From an uncultured Bacilli bacterium (lineage in GTDB: Bacteria > Bacillota_I > Bacilli_A > RF39 > UBA660), in NCBI GenBank assembly GCA_944329545.1, contig CALVIK010000059.1, positions 1 through 23,899 of the forward strand: a stretch of DNA of 23,899 bases, read 5' to 3'. Below are positions 7,449 through 15,965 of the stretch, in pieces; positions within the stretch are counted from its first letter, which is position 1, and each line of letters opens with the position of its first letter. A model generated the notes under the pieces. That model had not been told where the DNA came from and did not search any database. It saw only the letters and a program-made list of their open reading frames with translations. The translations under genes and the position numbers were made by a program.

Positions 7449-9059
7449 ATGATTTTAAGGAAACCATATGCGCTGTTTATCAAATATTTTAGAATCATTC
7501 ATTTAGTAATGGCGATATTAATCGGTATTTTAATTTATCGAACTAATATTTTGCTTTCTTTTTTTGGAACTTATTTAGATGATTATAAATTAGCGCTTGA
7601 TGGTTTTGTCCTTGGTGATACTATTAATATATATAGTTTTCTTCTTATTTTAATTATTATAATAGCTACAGTAGCAGTTATGTCTGTAATGATTGTTAAA
7701 AAGAAACCTAAATTTTTATATATTTATAATTTGGTAATATATTTAGCTATTATTCTTTATTTTATTTTCGCCTATAGTGTATTAAAAGATATTAACAGTG
7801 CGATTTTGGATATTCGCGTTTCTAAAGCGTTTAGAGATATTAGCGTTATGGCGCTTGCTTTAGAAGTTTTAAGTTTCCTTTTAGTTTTAGTAAGAGCCAC
7901 CGGTTTTGATGTTAAAAAATTTAATTTTGGTGCTGATTTACATTCTTTAGATATTAGTGAAAAAGATAGTGAAGAAATTGAAGTAGTATTTGAACTTGAT
8001 CAAAATAAAGCCAGGAGAAAACTAAGAAGAAAATTAAGAGATGTTTGGTATACTTATATTGAACATAGATTTGCTTTTAACTTAGGGGCAGTTATTTTAT
8101 TTATTATTTTAGCTTTTGCTATTTATTTTAATACTGGTGTTTATATTGCTAATTATCATGAAGATGATTATTTCAGTGCTTCTGGATTTTCAATGGAAAT
8201 TACTGATAGTTATATTTTGGATAACGATTACGAAGGTAATAAAATTACCACAAATGAAACTTTGATAATAGTAAATTTTCAAGTTAAAAGAAATTATATT
8301 TCTACAAAAACTTTAAATACTGGTTTAATTACTTTAAGAATCGGCGATAGTTCTTATGGACATACAAACGCTTATGATGCTTATTTAGCTGACTTAGGAA
8401 CAGGGTATACAAATCAAAGATTAACAGATGATTACAAACCATACTTTTTAGTTTTTGCTATTCCAAACACTAGTCAAATTAACATAGCCAAATTAAAAAT
8501 AAACGATAACATTAGTTATGTTAATGGCCAAATGGGGGCTCGTAATATTTTTGTTGGTTTAGATTTACAAGATGTAGACAATAATGCTCAAGAGTTTACA
8601 AATACAGTTGGTGAAACTATTGATTTTTCTGAAAGTATTTTAAAAGACACTAAGTTAACTGTCAAAGAAGCGTTAATGGCCAATAGCTTTAAAGCTACTT
8701 ACAATTTCTGTGCTTCTCAAAATTATTGTTATGAATCAACAGAATATATTACCCCAACGGCAACTGGTAATTATTCTAAATCATTAATGAGACTTAGTGG
8801 TGAATTAAAACTTTCATCTGATATAAGTCGCTCGACTATTAGCGATTTGCGAAGTTTTTTCAATATGTTTGCGACTATAGAATATCAAATTAATGGTAAT
8901 ATAAAACAAGTAAAAATAAATTCACAAAATATTAAAACAAATATAGCTAAGGAAAATAATATTACATATATCGAAATTCCAAGAGAAGTTAATAATGCTT
9001 CTAATATAAAAATTATCTTTAAAATTAGACAAATTACTTATATTTGCACTATAAGGTAA
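7449..9059 (+). CDS. Five-pass membrane protein with large C-terminal ectodomain, uncharacterised
   Basis: I do not recognise the family. Of 536 residues, the first 230 hold five membrane segments (about 16-32, 62-82, 90-110, 131-149 and 208-227). Positive residues flank the predicted inner loops (VKKKPK at 83-88 and a highly basic RRKLRRKLRD at 189-198), so residues 150-207 should be cytoplasmic and the last 300 residues outside. The ectodomain is beta-rich with Asn/Thr-rich stretches and resembles secreted domains built on immunoglobulin-like or DUF4352-like folds, though I cannot assign one. It precedes the secreted genes of the Tad cluster and may serve it, but a separate promoter downstream leaves this open. 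Its last 12 codons and stop lie within the first copy of a 40-base tandem repeat. Confidence 0.75.
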   Translation: MILRKPYALFIKYFRIIHLVMAILIGILIYRTNILLSFFGTYLDDYKLALDGFVLGDTINIYSFLLILIIIIATVAVMSVMIVKKKPKFLYIYNLVIYLAIILYFIFAYSVLKDINSAILDIRVSKAFRDISVMALALEVLSFLLVLVRATGFDVKKFNFGADLHSLDISEKDSEEIEVVFELDQNKARRKLRRKLRDVWYTYIEHRFAFNLGAVILFIILAFAIYFNTGVYIANYHEDDYFSASGFSMEITDSYILDNDYEGNKITTNETLIIVNFQVKRNYISTKTLNTGLITLRIGDSSYGHTNAYDAYLADLGTGYTNQRLTDDYKPYFLVFAIPNTSQINIAKLKINDNISYVNGQMGARNIFVGLDLQDVDNNAQEFTNTVGETIDFSESILKDTKLTVKEALMANSFKATYNFCASQNYCYESTEYITPTATGNYSKSLMRLSGELKLSSDISRSTISDLRSFFNMFATIEYQINGNIKQVKINSQNIKTNIAKENNITYIEIPREVNNASNIKIIFKIRQITYICTIR

Positions 9060-9104
9060 AAAAATTAGACAAATTACTTATATTTACACTATAAGGTAAA
9101 AAAA
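9021..9104 (+). repeat. Tandem duplication, two 40-base copies
   Basis: Copy 1 is 9021-9060 and copy 2 is 9061-9100; they differ at one base (G9046 versus A9086), and the next four A extend the match. Copy 1 encodes the end and stop codon of the preceding gene; copy 2 is noncoding and lies directly before the promoter of the next gene. Confidence 0.97.
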
Positions 9105-9106
9105 TA

Positions 9107-9115
9107 TGATATAAT
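9107..9115 (+). promoter_or_regulatory. Extended -10 promoter before the secreted-protein genes
   Basis: TGATATAAT is a perfect extended -10, 18 bases before the TTG start at 9134. A TTTACA (9083-9088) in repeat copy 2 is 21 bases away, too far for a standard -35. It probably starts the transcript that runs through tadC. Confidence 0.6.
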
Positions 9116-9133
9116 AAGAAAGGAGGCTAGGGT

Positions 9134-9784
9134 TTGTTAACGAGAAAAAATAAATTTATATTAATTACATTAGTACTTTTTGCTTTTCCTTGTTTTTCGC
9201 ATGTCCAAGCAGAATGCGATTATACAAGGCAAGCTGAACTTTCAAGAATAGCCGGGAATGTCCAATTTAGTTATACTTATGAAGCGAATGAAGTTGGCAA
9301 TCCTGAGTTTACTGTTATTATATCTAATTTAACTAATGATATTTATATTAAAGACAACGAAAATGATGCAATTATTTCTGGAATAGGCGATAAAAGATTA
9401 TCTTATTCAAATGGTTCTAGTATTGAATTTGAAATTTATTCTAACGATAGTAATTGTGCTGGCGAAATGATTCTTTCTAAACAAATAAATTTGCCTCATT
9501 ATAATTTTTATAGTCAAAGCGAGGAGTGTCAAGATTATCCTGAATTTGCATATTGTCAAATGTGGATGAATAGTGATATATCTCTTTCCAATTTTAATAA
9601 AGCTTTCAACAAATATAAACAAGATTTACAAAATAAACAAGGTTCTAACATAGAAAAAGAAGGGGCTTGGGAACGATTTTTAACTTTTGTAGAAGAAAAT
9701 TTGATAATATTAATTATTTGCTTGATTGGTATAATTATTTTAATAATTGGTTTCATTTTTAGAAAACGATTAAGGAGGAGATAA
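9134..9784 (+). CDS. Secreted protein with C-terminal membrane anchor, uncharacterised
   Basis: A 216-residue protein with a signal peptide (residues 1-26, cleavage after VQA), an extracellular region of about 160 residues and a single C-terminal membrane segment (about 189-209) followed by the positive tail KRLRRR. It is thus a type I membrane protein facing outward. The ectodomain contains several cysteines (for example Cys28 and the QSEECQDYPEFAYCQ stretch) that could form disulfides. The start is TTG 9134, placed by AGGAGG at 9121-9126. The gene is separated from the next by one base and the two probably act together. No known family is recognised; an accessory surface subunit of the Tad machine is an inference from position. 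Confidence 0.72.
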   Translation: MLTRKNKFILITLVLFAFPCFSHVQAECDYTRQAELSRIAGNVQFSYTYEANEVGNPEFTVIISNLTNDIYIKDNENDAIISGIGDKRLSYSNGSSIEFEIYSNDSNCAGEMILSKQINLPHYNFYSQSEECQDYPEFAYCQMWMNSDISLSNFNKAFNKYKQDLQNKQGSNIEKEGAWERFLTFVEENLIILIICLIGIIILIIGFIFRKRLRRR

Positions 9785-9785
9785 A

Positions 9786-12368
9786 ATGAACCGAATATTT
9801 TCTAAAATATTAATTCTCTTATTTTTCATTTTTATATTATGGCCAAATGATGTTTTTGCTTGGCAAACTGGTGGACAGGCCGGAGGAGGCGGTTCTACAG
9901 GTAGTGGAACTACTCAACTGACAGATGGTGGTAAAACTTTTGACTCAGGAACATATTTGTTTGAACTCGTTTATCACGAAAATGGTGGTGGAACGCATGT
10001 CCTATCGTGTGCTGTAGTATATTCCGGTTCTCACAAAGGTAATATTGGTAATATCGCATCTAAGGCGCGGGCTTCCGCTTCAACTAATGATTGCCGATAT
10101 ATAACATCAGGATCGCTTGCTAGCTTAGCTAAAAGATTATACAAAGGAGAGCATCTAGATTATATTCCTATTATTACTAGTGAAGATGTTGCTAGAAATT
10201 ATGTGTCACAATTTGGCCTTGATATTAATGATTTAAAAGAACCAGGGTCAACACCTGGAAATTATAATTCTTATGGGTATCGAATTTTAATCCAAAAGCT
10301 TACTTGTTTTGGGGTAAGCGGGGATTGGTGTAGAGTTTTGTATCCAAGAAAAGCTTTTTCTAATGATTATCCTAATAATTTATTGTTTGGTGGTAGTTAT
10401 CAAAATGATTTGTATACTACAGTTGATGATATCGGCATAGCTAAATCTCAATATACAAGTTGGCATACTACTAGAGGTAAATGTTGGAATAGTGGTAACC
10501 TTTGTGATCAATTAGGTCGCAACTTTGCTGATTATAATCGCGGAGAAGGTTATAACATTATTGGTTTTAATCCAAATGTTTTTAAAAAACCTTATGATTA
10601 CAGGCCTGATTCGTTATGCTATAATTGTGATGATGCTGAAGAAGATTGGTCTTATGTTTATTCTGATATGGCTAATTGGGAAGGTATTGGTGATTCATTA
10701 AGTAGCAAAAACAGTACTTTATCTAATTACTTTAGAAGTGGTAAAATAGCTGGTAATGATATTGCCTGTAGAGAACAAATAAGAGTAAAATTCCCTGATA
10801 GTGATAACGCTATTAAAGTAGAAACAGGACGATATTTTACAGTAGGTCTTCCAAGTCAATATAGTATTGGGGTTCCGAATTTCGCACCGCTTACTGTCGA
10901 AAGAACTAAAGAGTGTCATGCTTATAACAGTAGTGGAAATGATGTTACTAATTCTATAAGTAGTTCACAATGGAATTCTTTCTGGAATTCTGATAAATTT
11001 TATAAAAATGCGATTAATGCTAAAAATGAAAAAAAAGTTGAAAGTACTGGGAAGTTAGAGATTACTTATAAAGAAAAAGGTGGTAGTGCTAAATATAATG
11101 GTACAAAACAAACTGATGTTTATAATACAAAAATTAATAAAAATCAAGGTAGTTTAACTGTTACTAATTCTTATACTCTTACTGCTGATACATATCGATA
11201 TATTCGTAAAGATAATGGACTTTCTGTTAGTGAAGTACCAACTGTTGCTTATACGGATGTTGGAGTTGCTAATTTCCCAATATCATTTGATAATGTAAAA
11301 AGTGATGATGAGGCCGCGACTGTTTCCTTTAAATATACAATTCCTAAAGATTCACAATTAGCTGATTCTATAGGTAATCCTGATTATTTTGATGGTGATA
11401 ATTCACAAACTACTGAAGAAGACATTTATAAAGTGGCAAATCAAAAAGGTGCGATTGGCCATAATTATGTTACGCAAGGGGGACTAGATGCTAATCAATT
11501 TAATGATTTAAAACACACTTCTTGCGTGCTAGAATATTGTGATGCTAATGGGCAAAACTGTAAATCAGGCTTTACTTCTTGCATGAATTCTAAAATTAAA
11601 AGTGGAAAAACACAAAAAAATTGTGCTGATGATAATTATATGTGTGGCATAGATTTTGGAAAAGATGACGATAATATTTGCCGCTGGGATCGGGAAGAAG
11701 ATAAATATTATCTTAACGGTGAAGAAATAAGTGAAGACGAGTATTTAAAGGAATGTCCTTGTAGTACATCTAATGGAAAATATTATATTAATATGGAAGA
11801 GGTATCTAAATCTGAATACGAAAAAGTTTGTCCACCAGAAGAAAAAGAATGTCCGGATGATGATCCTTGTTGTTATGGATATTGCGGTCCTAAAAAGTGC
11901 CCACCTACAGAAGACTGTGACGGTGACCCTGGCGATTTTCCAGGCGGAATTAATGTTATTTATCGGACCATTGATTTAAATAATCCTTTCCCTGGCTATA
12001 GTGATGAAAAAAGAGAAACTGGGGCTAATTGGTGTAGTTATGATGTTAGTGAAAAGAAATTAAAATGTGATGGATATAAAGGTGGCGACAATGATGTGGT
12101 GGAGGAAGCGATTTTCAACAATCGTGATGTTAAAACTAATCCAGAATACGCTTATAATGAAGAACCAATTTATGAATTTGAACTTGACAGCACTAAAATT
12201 CAAGAAATTCGGGACTATAATAAAAAACAAGAATATTCAGACTTTACATTAACTTGTGAAGAGAATGGGACGGCATGTAAATTAAGCAGTAAAGTTAAAA
12301 ATTTATTGGAATTAAAAGGAGTTTGTGTGAATGCTAAAGGTAATAGCTTTTACACTTGTGATGAATAG
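9786..12368 (+). CDS. Large secreted cysteine-rich protein, candidate surface adhesin or pilus-associated protein
   Basis: An 860-residue protein with a signal peptide (1-25, cleavage after VFA) followed by a Gly/Ser/Thr-rich stretch. No C-terminal membrane segment or LPxTG-type sorting signal is visible. The middle is Asn/Ser/Tyr-rich. Residues about 578-710 are very rich in cysteine (CVLEYCDANGQNC and onward) and contain two copies of a short repeat, KYYLNGEEISEDEYLKECP (about 639) and GKYYINMEEVSKSEYEKVCP (about 664). Proline/glycine-rich sequence links to a final 130-residue domain with further cysteines. It lies between two membrane-anchored proteins and upstream of CpaB, in the same operon, so export or surface display through or with the Tad machine is plausible. 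Family unknown. Confidence 0.75.
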   Translation: MNRIFSKILILLFFIFILWPNDVFAWQTGGQAGGGGSTGSGTTQLTDGGKTFDSGTYLFELVYHENGGGTHVLSCAVVYSGSHKGNIGNIASKARASASTNDCRYITSGSLASLAKRLYKGEHLDYIPIITSEDVARNYVSQFGLDINDLKEPGSTPGNYNSYGYRILIQKLTCFGVSGDWCRVLYPRKAFSNDYPNNLLFGGSYQNDLYTTVDDIGIAKSQYTSWHTTRGKCWNSGNLCDQLGRNFADYNRGEGYNIIGFNPNVFKKPYDYRPDSLCYNCDDAEEDWSYVYSDMANWEGIGDSLSSKNSTLSNYFRSGKIAGNDIACREQIRVKFPDSDNAIKVETGRYFTVGLPSQYSIGVPNFAPLTVERTKECHAYNSSGNDVTNSISSSQWNSFWNSDKFYKNAINAKNEKKVESTGKLEITYKEKGGSAKYNGTKQTDVYNTKINKNQGSLTVTNSYTLTADTYRYIRKDNGLSVSEVPTVAYTDVGVANFPISFDNVKSDDEAATVSFKYTIPKDSQLADSIGNPDYFDGDNSQTTEEDIYKVANQKGAIGHNYVTQGGLDANQFNDLKHTSCVLEYCDANGQNCKSGFTSCMNSKIKSGKTQKNCADDNYMCGIDFGKDDDNICRWDREEDKYYLNGEEISEDEYLKECPCSTSNGKYYINMEEVSKSEYEKVCPPEEKECPDDDPCCYGYCGPKKCPPTEDCDGDPGDFPGGINVIYRTIDLNNPFPGYSDEKRETGANWCSYDVSEKKLKCDGYKGGDNDVVEEAIFNNRDVKTNPEYAYNEEPIYEFELDSTKIQEIRDYNKKQEYSDFTLTCEENGTACKLSSKVKNLLELKGVCVNAKGNSFYTCDE

Positions 12369-12380
12369 AGGTGGTAATGA

Positions 12381-12800
12381 ATGAATCAATCATTTTGGGG
12401 CGTGTTAGTAGTAATGCTTGGCGTAGCCGCTTTATTATTAATTGTCTTTTTCCAAACGATAACGAATACTGATGAACATAATTCACAGTTATTAAAAGAA
12501 GTTACGGAAGCGGCGATGTGGGATGCCTTTGATTATTCTACTTATCGTAAATCAGGAGAAATAAGAATTGATAGAGAGAAGTTCGTGGAAAATTTTGCTC
12601 GTAGATTTGCGGAAAGTGCTAGTAAATCTTATAAATATGACATTCAATTTTATGATATTAATGAGAAACCACCTAAAGTAAGTGTTAAAGTTACTAGCAA
12701 ACAAACAGGAAATCCTGCTGGTGTCCTTGGTGGTAGTAATGAACCGACAACCGTAGTTTTAAATAACCGTATCGATGCGATATTAGAAGTTCCATATTAA
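12381..12800 (+). CDS. Small TadE-like membrane protein
   Basis: A 139-residue protein with a single N-terminal hydrophobic helix (about 6-25) and a C-terminal domain outside the membrane. The segment after the helix is helical and acidic (EHNSQLLKEVTEAAMWDAFDY), followed by a mixed alpha/beta domain. This arrangement is that of TadE/TadF-type pseudopilins, but there is no clear prepilin cleavage motif, and I cannot name the family with certainty. Two overlapping ATGs exist (12377 out of frame, 12381 in frame), with AGGTGGT upstream. It is twelve bases after the adhesin-like gene and 23 bases before the CpaB-like gene, in one operon. Confidence 0.65.
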   Translation: MNQSFWGVLVVMLGVAALLLIVFFQTITNTDEHNSQLLKEVTEAAMWDAFDYSTYRKSGEIRIDREKFVENFARRFAESASKSYKYDIQFYDINEKPPKVSVKVTSKQTGNPAGVLGGSNEPTTVVLNNRIDAILEVPY

Positions 12801-12823
12801 AAGAAGAAAAAGGAGATGATATT

Positions 12824-13879
12824 ATGAATAGTTTTTTAAATTCGGCTAAACGATTTTTAATGAATAAAAATACTATTACAATTCTGGGCGTAATTGTAAT
12901 ATTAATACTTTTATATTTTGGTTATAGTACTCAAATAAATAATGCGGTAGAACCAGTTACTGTTCCAGTTGCTACTGAAACAATCCAACCAAGAACGGAA
13001 ATTACAGATGATATGGTAACAGAAATCGAAGTTCCAAATATTTCTCTTAGCGAAAATGTTATTACTTCGAGAAATTCTGTTGTCGGAATGTATTCTAATG
13101 TTAATTCGGTAATCCCTGAAGGCAGTATGTTTTATACTGATACAATAATTGCCGAAGAAGAGCTTCCGGATTCAGCTTTTGTTAAAGTTAAAAAAGGTGA
13201 AATAGCTTATAACTTTCCAGTTGATATGGATAGTACTTATGGAAATGCTATATTCCCTGGTAACAAAATAGATATTTATATGAAAGCTGGAGATGGTAAT
13301 GACGAAAAAGTTATGGTTGGTAAACTTATTCAAGATGTTGAAGTTTTAGCGGTTAAAGATTCTTCAGGAAATAATGTTTTTGAAAATACTAGCGAAAGCA
13401 GAACACCGGCATTCTTAATCTTTGGTGTTCCAGAAGATATTCATTTATTACTTAGAAAAGCTTATTATTTAGAAGGCCTTGGCGTAGAATTATTCCCAGT
13501 ACCACATGGCGGCAATATTAGTACTGAAGGCAATACTGAAGTTTCGACACAGCAACTTGTTGATTATATTGAAGCTCATGCCGTAAATATTCCAATAGTA
13601 GAGCCAACTGTAGATGAAGATGAATTACTTCCAACAATTACTGCCGCTGGTGGCACACCAAACGAAGTAACTATTAAATTCCCAAAAGGATGTGGCACTG
13701 ATTATACTTGTACTTATGTCAAAGATGCTGAACCAGCTGTTGAAGTTACCAAAAGAAACAATAAAATTAACTTTACGGTAGCTGGCACGATTACTGCTAC
13801 TTTAACTGAAGAAGATGGAACCGCCCATACTGCTACTTTAGATATAACAGATCAACCTGCTAGTACTGAAACGGAGTAG
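12824..13879 (+). CDS. cpaB: CpaB/RcpC-like pilus assembly protein with SAF domain
   Basis: A 351-residue protein with one N-terminal membrane segment (17-35) and an extracytoplasmic body. The SAF domain begins about residue 44 (VTVPVATETIQPRTEITDDM, ending at the PEGSMFYTDTI segment about 98-108), followed by the RcpC-type domain about 118-225 (FPVDMDSTYGNAIFPGNKID). In Gram-negative Tad systems CpaB partners the CpaC secretin; no secretin is present here, as expected for a cell with one membrane. Residues about 265-345 form an extra beta-rich domain with two cysteines, Ig-like in appearance, that the usual CpaB lacks. GGAGATGAT lies before the start; the next gene begins five bases after the stop. 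Confidence 0.83.
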   Translation: MNSFLNSAKRFLMNKNTITILGVIVILILLYFGYSTQINNAVEPVTVPVATETIQPRTEITDDMVTEIEVPNISLSENVITSRNSVVGMYSNVNSVIPEGSMFYTDTIIAEEELPDSAFVKVKKGEIAYNFPVDMDSTYGNAIFPGNKIDIYMKAGDGNDEKVMVGKLIQDVEVLAVKDSSGNNVFENTSESRTPAFLIFGVPEDIHLLLRKAYYLEGLGVELFPVPHGGNISTEGNTEVSTQQLVDYIEAHAVNIPIVEPTVDEDELLPTITAAGGTPNEVTIKFPKGCGTDYTCTYVKDAEPAVEVTKRNNKINFTVAGTITATLTEEDGTAHTATLDITDQPASTETE

Positions 13880-13884
13880 TCTTT

Positions 13885-15051
13885 ATGCCAGGAAATATGT
13901 TTGATCAAATTGATTTTGGCCCTTTAAAAGAATACTTAACGAATGATGACATTACCGATATTTCTTACAGTAATAATGGTCAAATTCATTTAAAAACATT
14001 ATCTAGAGGTATTTTTAGAGTTGAAAATCCAGCTATAAATAATGCCTTTATGGAAAAACTAGCGTTTCAATGTTCTAATGTTATGGGTAAATCATTTAAT
14101 ATGGCACATCCTTTTCTTGATGCTGAAAGTGCGGAACTTCGTCTTAATTTTGTTCATGATTCAATTGCCCAAAATGGTATAGCATGTGTTGTTCGTAAAA
14201 CACCGGCTAAAATCAGGTTAGAAAAAGATAAATTGATTCAAGATAAATATATTGAGCTCGATATTCATGAATTTTTAATAGAATGTGTAAAAGGTCACTG
14301 TAACACTATTGTTTGTGGGGAAACTGGTAGCGGTAAAACTGAGCTTGTTAAATATTTGGCATCAAAAATTAACGAAGAAGAAAAAATTATTACGATTGAA
14401 GATACTTTAGAACTGCATTTAGACCGTATTTTCCCACATCGTGATATTGTTGCTATGAAAACTAATAATATTGCTTCATATACTGATGTATTAGTTACTT
14501 GTATGCGGCAAAACCCTAAATGGATTTTACTTTCTGAAGTTCGTAGTGCCGAAGCAGTTATGGCAGTTCGTAACTCTATTTCTTCAGGACACTATATTTT
14601 ATCGACAATTCATGCTGATAAAGCATCTAGTATTCCAAACCGTATGTATAGTTTATTAGAAACAAGTCAAGATATTGATCAATTTTTAAAATCAATTTAT
14701 CGTTATATTCAACTAGGCGTTTATATTAGAGGCTATACTGATAAAACAACGCATAAATTTGTTAGAGAAATTGGTGAAGTCACTGAATTTTATGTTACAG
14801 AAAATAATGAAGCTAAATATAATATTATTTACCGTAAAGCTCCTGATGGCGCTGTAATTAGAAATAACCCTAGTAAATATTTAGTTGATTATTTAGAAGT
14901 TCAAGGTGTCTTTTTACCAGAACAAATGCGTAATTTAGCTGGGGAACAGGGCCAAGCAGCCGAGGTTGAAAGAACGAAAGAAAATGAACCAACTAATAAT
15001 TTGAGGCCGTTAAATAATATATCTGCTAGCCCAGAAAATTTATTTGAATAA
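13885..15051 (+). CDS. tadA: CpaF/TadA-type secretion ATPase
   Basis: A 388-residue cytoplasmic hexameric ATPase that powers Tad pilus assembly or related export. Visible motifs: N-terminal domain with DDITDISYSNNGQIHL (21-36); Walker A GETGSGKT (145-152); Asp box IITIEDTLEL (168-177); Walker B-type WILLSEVR with catalytic Glu218; His box GHYILSTIHA (235-244). Length is a little short for CpaF, because the N-terminal extension is small. All catalytic residues are present, so it should be active. Alternatives within the PilT/VirB11 superfamily are less likely given TadB and TadC directly downstream. The C-terminal 40 residues are hydrophilic and variable. It shares an operon with CpaB and TadB with gaps of 5 and 11 bases. 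Confidence 0.93.
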   Translation: MPGNMFDQIDFGPLKEYLTNDDITDISYSNNGQIHLKTLSRGIFRVENPAINNAFMEKLAFQCSNVMGKSFNMAHPFLDAESAELRLNFVHDSIAQNGIACVVRKTPAKIRLEKDKLIQDKYIELDIHEFLIECVKGHCNTIVCGETGSGKTELVKYLASKINEEEKIITIEDTLELHLDRIFPHRDIVAMKTNNIASYTDVLVTCMRQNPKWILLSEVRSAEAVMAVRNSISSGHYILSTIHADKASSIPNRMYSLLETSQDIDQFLKSIYRYIQLGVYIRGYTDKTTHKFVREIGEVTEFYVTENNEAKYNIIYRKAPDGAVIRNNPSKYLVDYLEVQGVFLPEQMRNLAGEQGQAAEVERTKENEPTNNLRPLNNISASPENLFE

Positions 15052-15062
15052 AGGAGGGGACT

Positions 15063-15965
15063 ATGACTTTTATAATTTTTGCTATTGTTTTAGCAATTGC
15101 GATATTTATTATTTTATATCGTAGTAATAAAAAAACAAATGTTTATAAATTTTTAAATAAACAAGCGCAAGTTCTTTATGATAAGTATGCCCCTTATTCA
15201 TTCAAAGTAACAAGGGAAAAAGTTAAAGAATTAGGTCAGGAATATACTACTAAACAGTACTTAATTCAAATAGCGGTTTTCTCTATTGGGGCAGCAGTAA
15301 TTACTTATTTATATTTTTATAATATTGTTGTTTCTATAATTTATGCTTTTTTAGCGGTTTTAGTAATTCCATATTTAACTTATTTAAGATGTAAAAGACT
15401 TTACAGTGAATTTATTTTTGAACAAATTCAAACTTATACAACTAATACTATTATGGAATTTGGAACAACGCAAGCTTTTGTTAAAGCTTTAGAAGGTGTT
15501 TATGAGTCTAATGTTTTGGAAGACCCTGTAAAAAGTGATGTTAAATTAATGATTGATATGGCTTATGAAAATGGTACTATCGATCAATCAATTGCTTATA
15601 TGAACTCAAAATATGATTATTATATTGTCAGAAATATGCATCAACTATTTTATCAAATAACTAATGAAGGTGCGCGTGATGCTGGTGAATCGCTTGAAAA
15701 CATGAGTCAAGATATTGATATGTTAGTTGAAGCTGTATACCGTGATAGAATTGATAGAGCAACATTCCATAGAAAGTTTTTACAATTTGGTATTATCCTT
15801 TATCTTATGGTAATGCTTGTTCAAATATTGTTAGGAGTTGAAACATATAACCAAATGCTGGAAAACTGGTGGGTTGTTTTATTACTTCACGGCCTTATTT
15901 GGCTGAATACATATTTTATTTTATCAGGTGAAAAATATTATAATGAAGATGTGGGGGCTGAATAA
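15063..15965 (+). CDS. tadB: TadB-like inner-membrane platform protein
   Basis: A 300-residue T2SSF-domain protein, the membrane platform that the ATPase acts upon. Membrane segments are about 2-20, 66-84, 88-108, 239-258 and 268-288, which is the usual TadB topology, with the cytoplasmic four-helix T2SSF region about 115-235 (TNTIMEFGTTQAFVKAL and LFYQITNEGARDAGESLENM). AAGGAGGGG precedes the ATG. The stop overlaps the next start as TAATG, so TadB and TadC are probably made in equal amounts. Confidence 0.87.
   Translation: MTFIIFAIVLAIAIFIILYRSNKKTNVYKFLNKQAQVLYDKYAPYSFKVTREKVKELGQEYTTKQYLIQIAVFSIGAAVITYLYFYNIVVSIIYAFLAVLVIPYLTYLRCKRLYSEFIFEQIQTYTTNTIMEFGTTQAFVKALEGVYESNVLEDPVKSDVKLMIDMAYENGTIDQSIAYMNSKYDYYIVRNMHQLFYQITNEGARDAGESLENMSQDIDMLVEAVYRDRIDRATFHRKFLQFGIILYLMVMLVQILLGVETYNQMLENWWVVLLLHGLIWLNTYFILSGEKYYNEDVGAE

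Noticed and set aside
9021..9104. CRISPR-like direct repeat
   Set aside because: Only two directly abutting copies with no spacer and coding content in the first; a simple tandem duplication.
11773..12252. Plus-strand alternate-frame open frames inside the large secreted protein gene
   Set aside because: Products are low-complexity shadows without start signals; the host gene is continuous with signal peptide and cysteine pattern.
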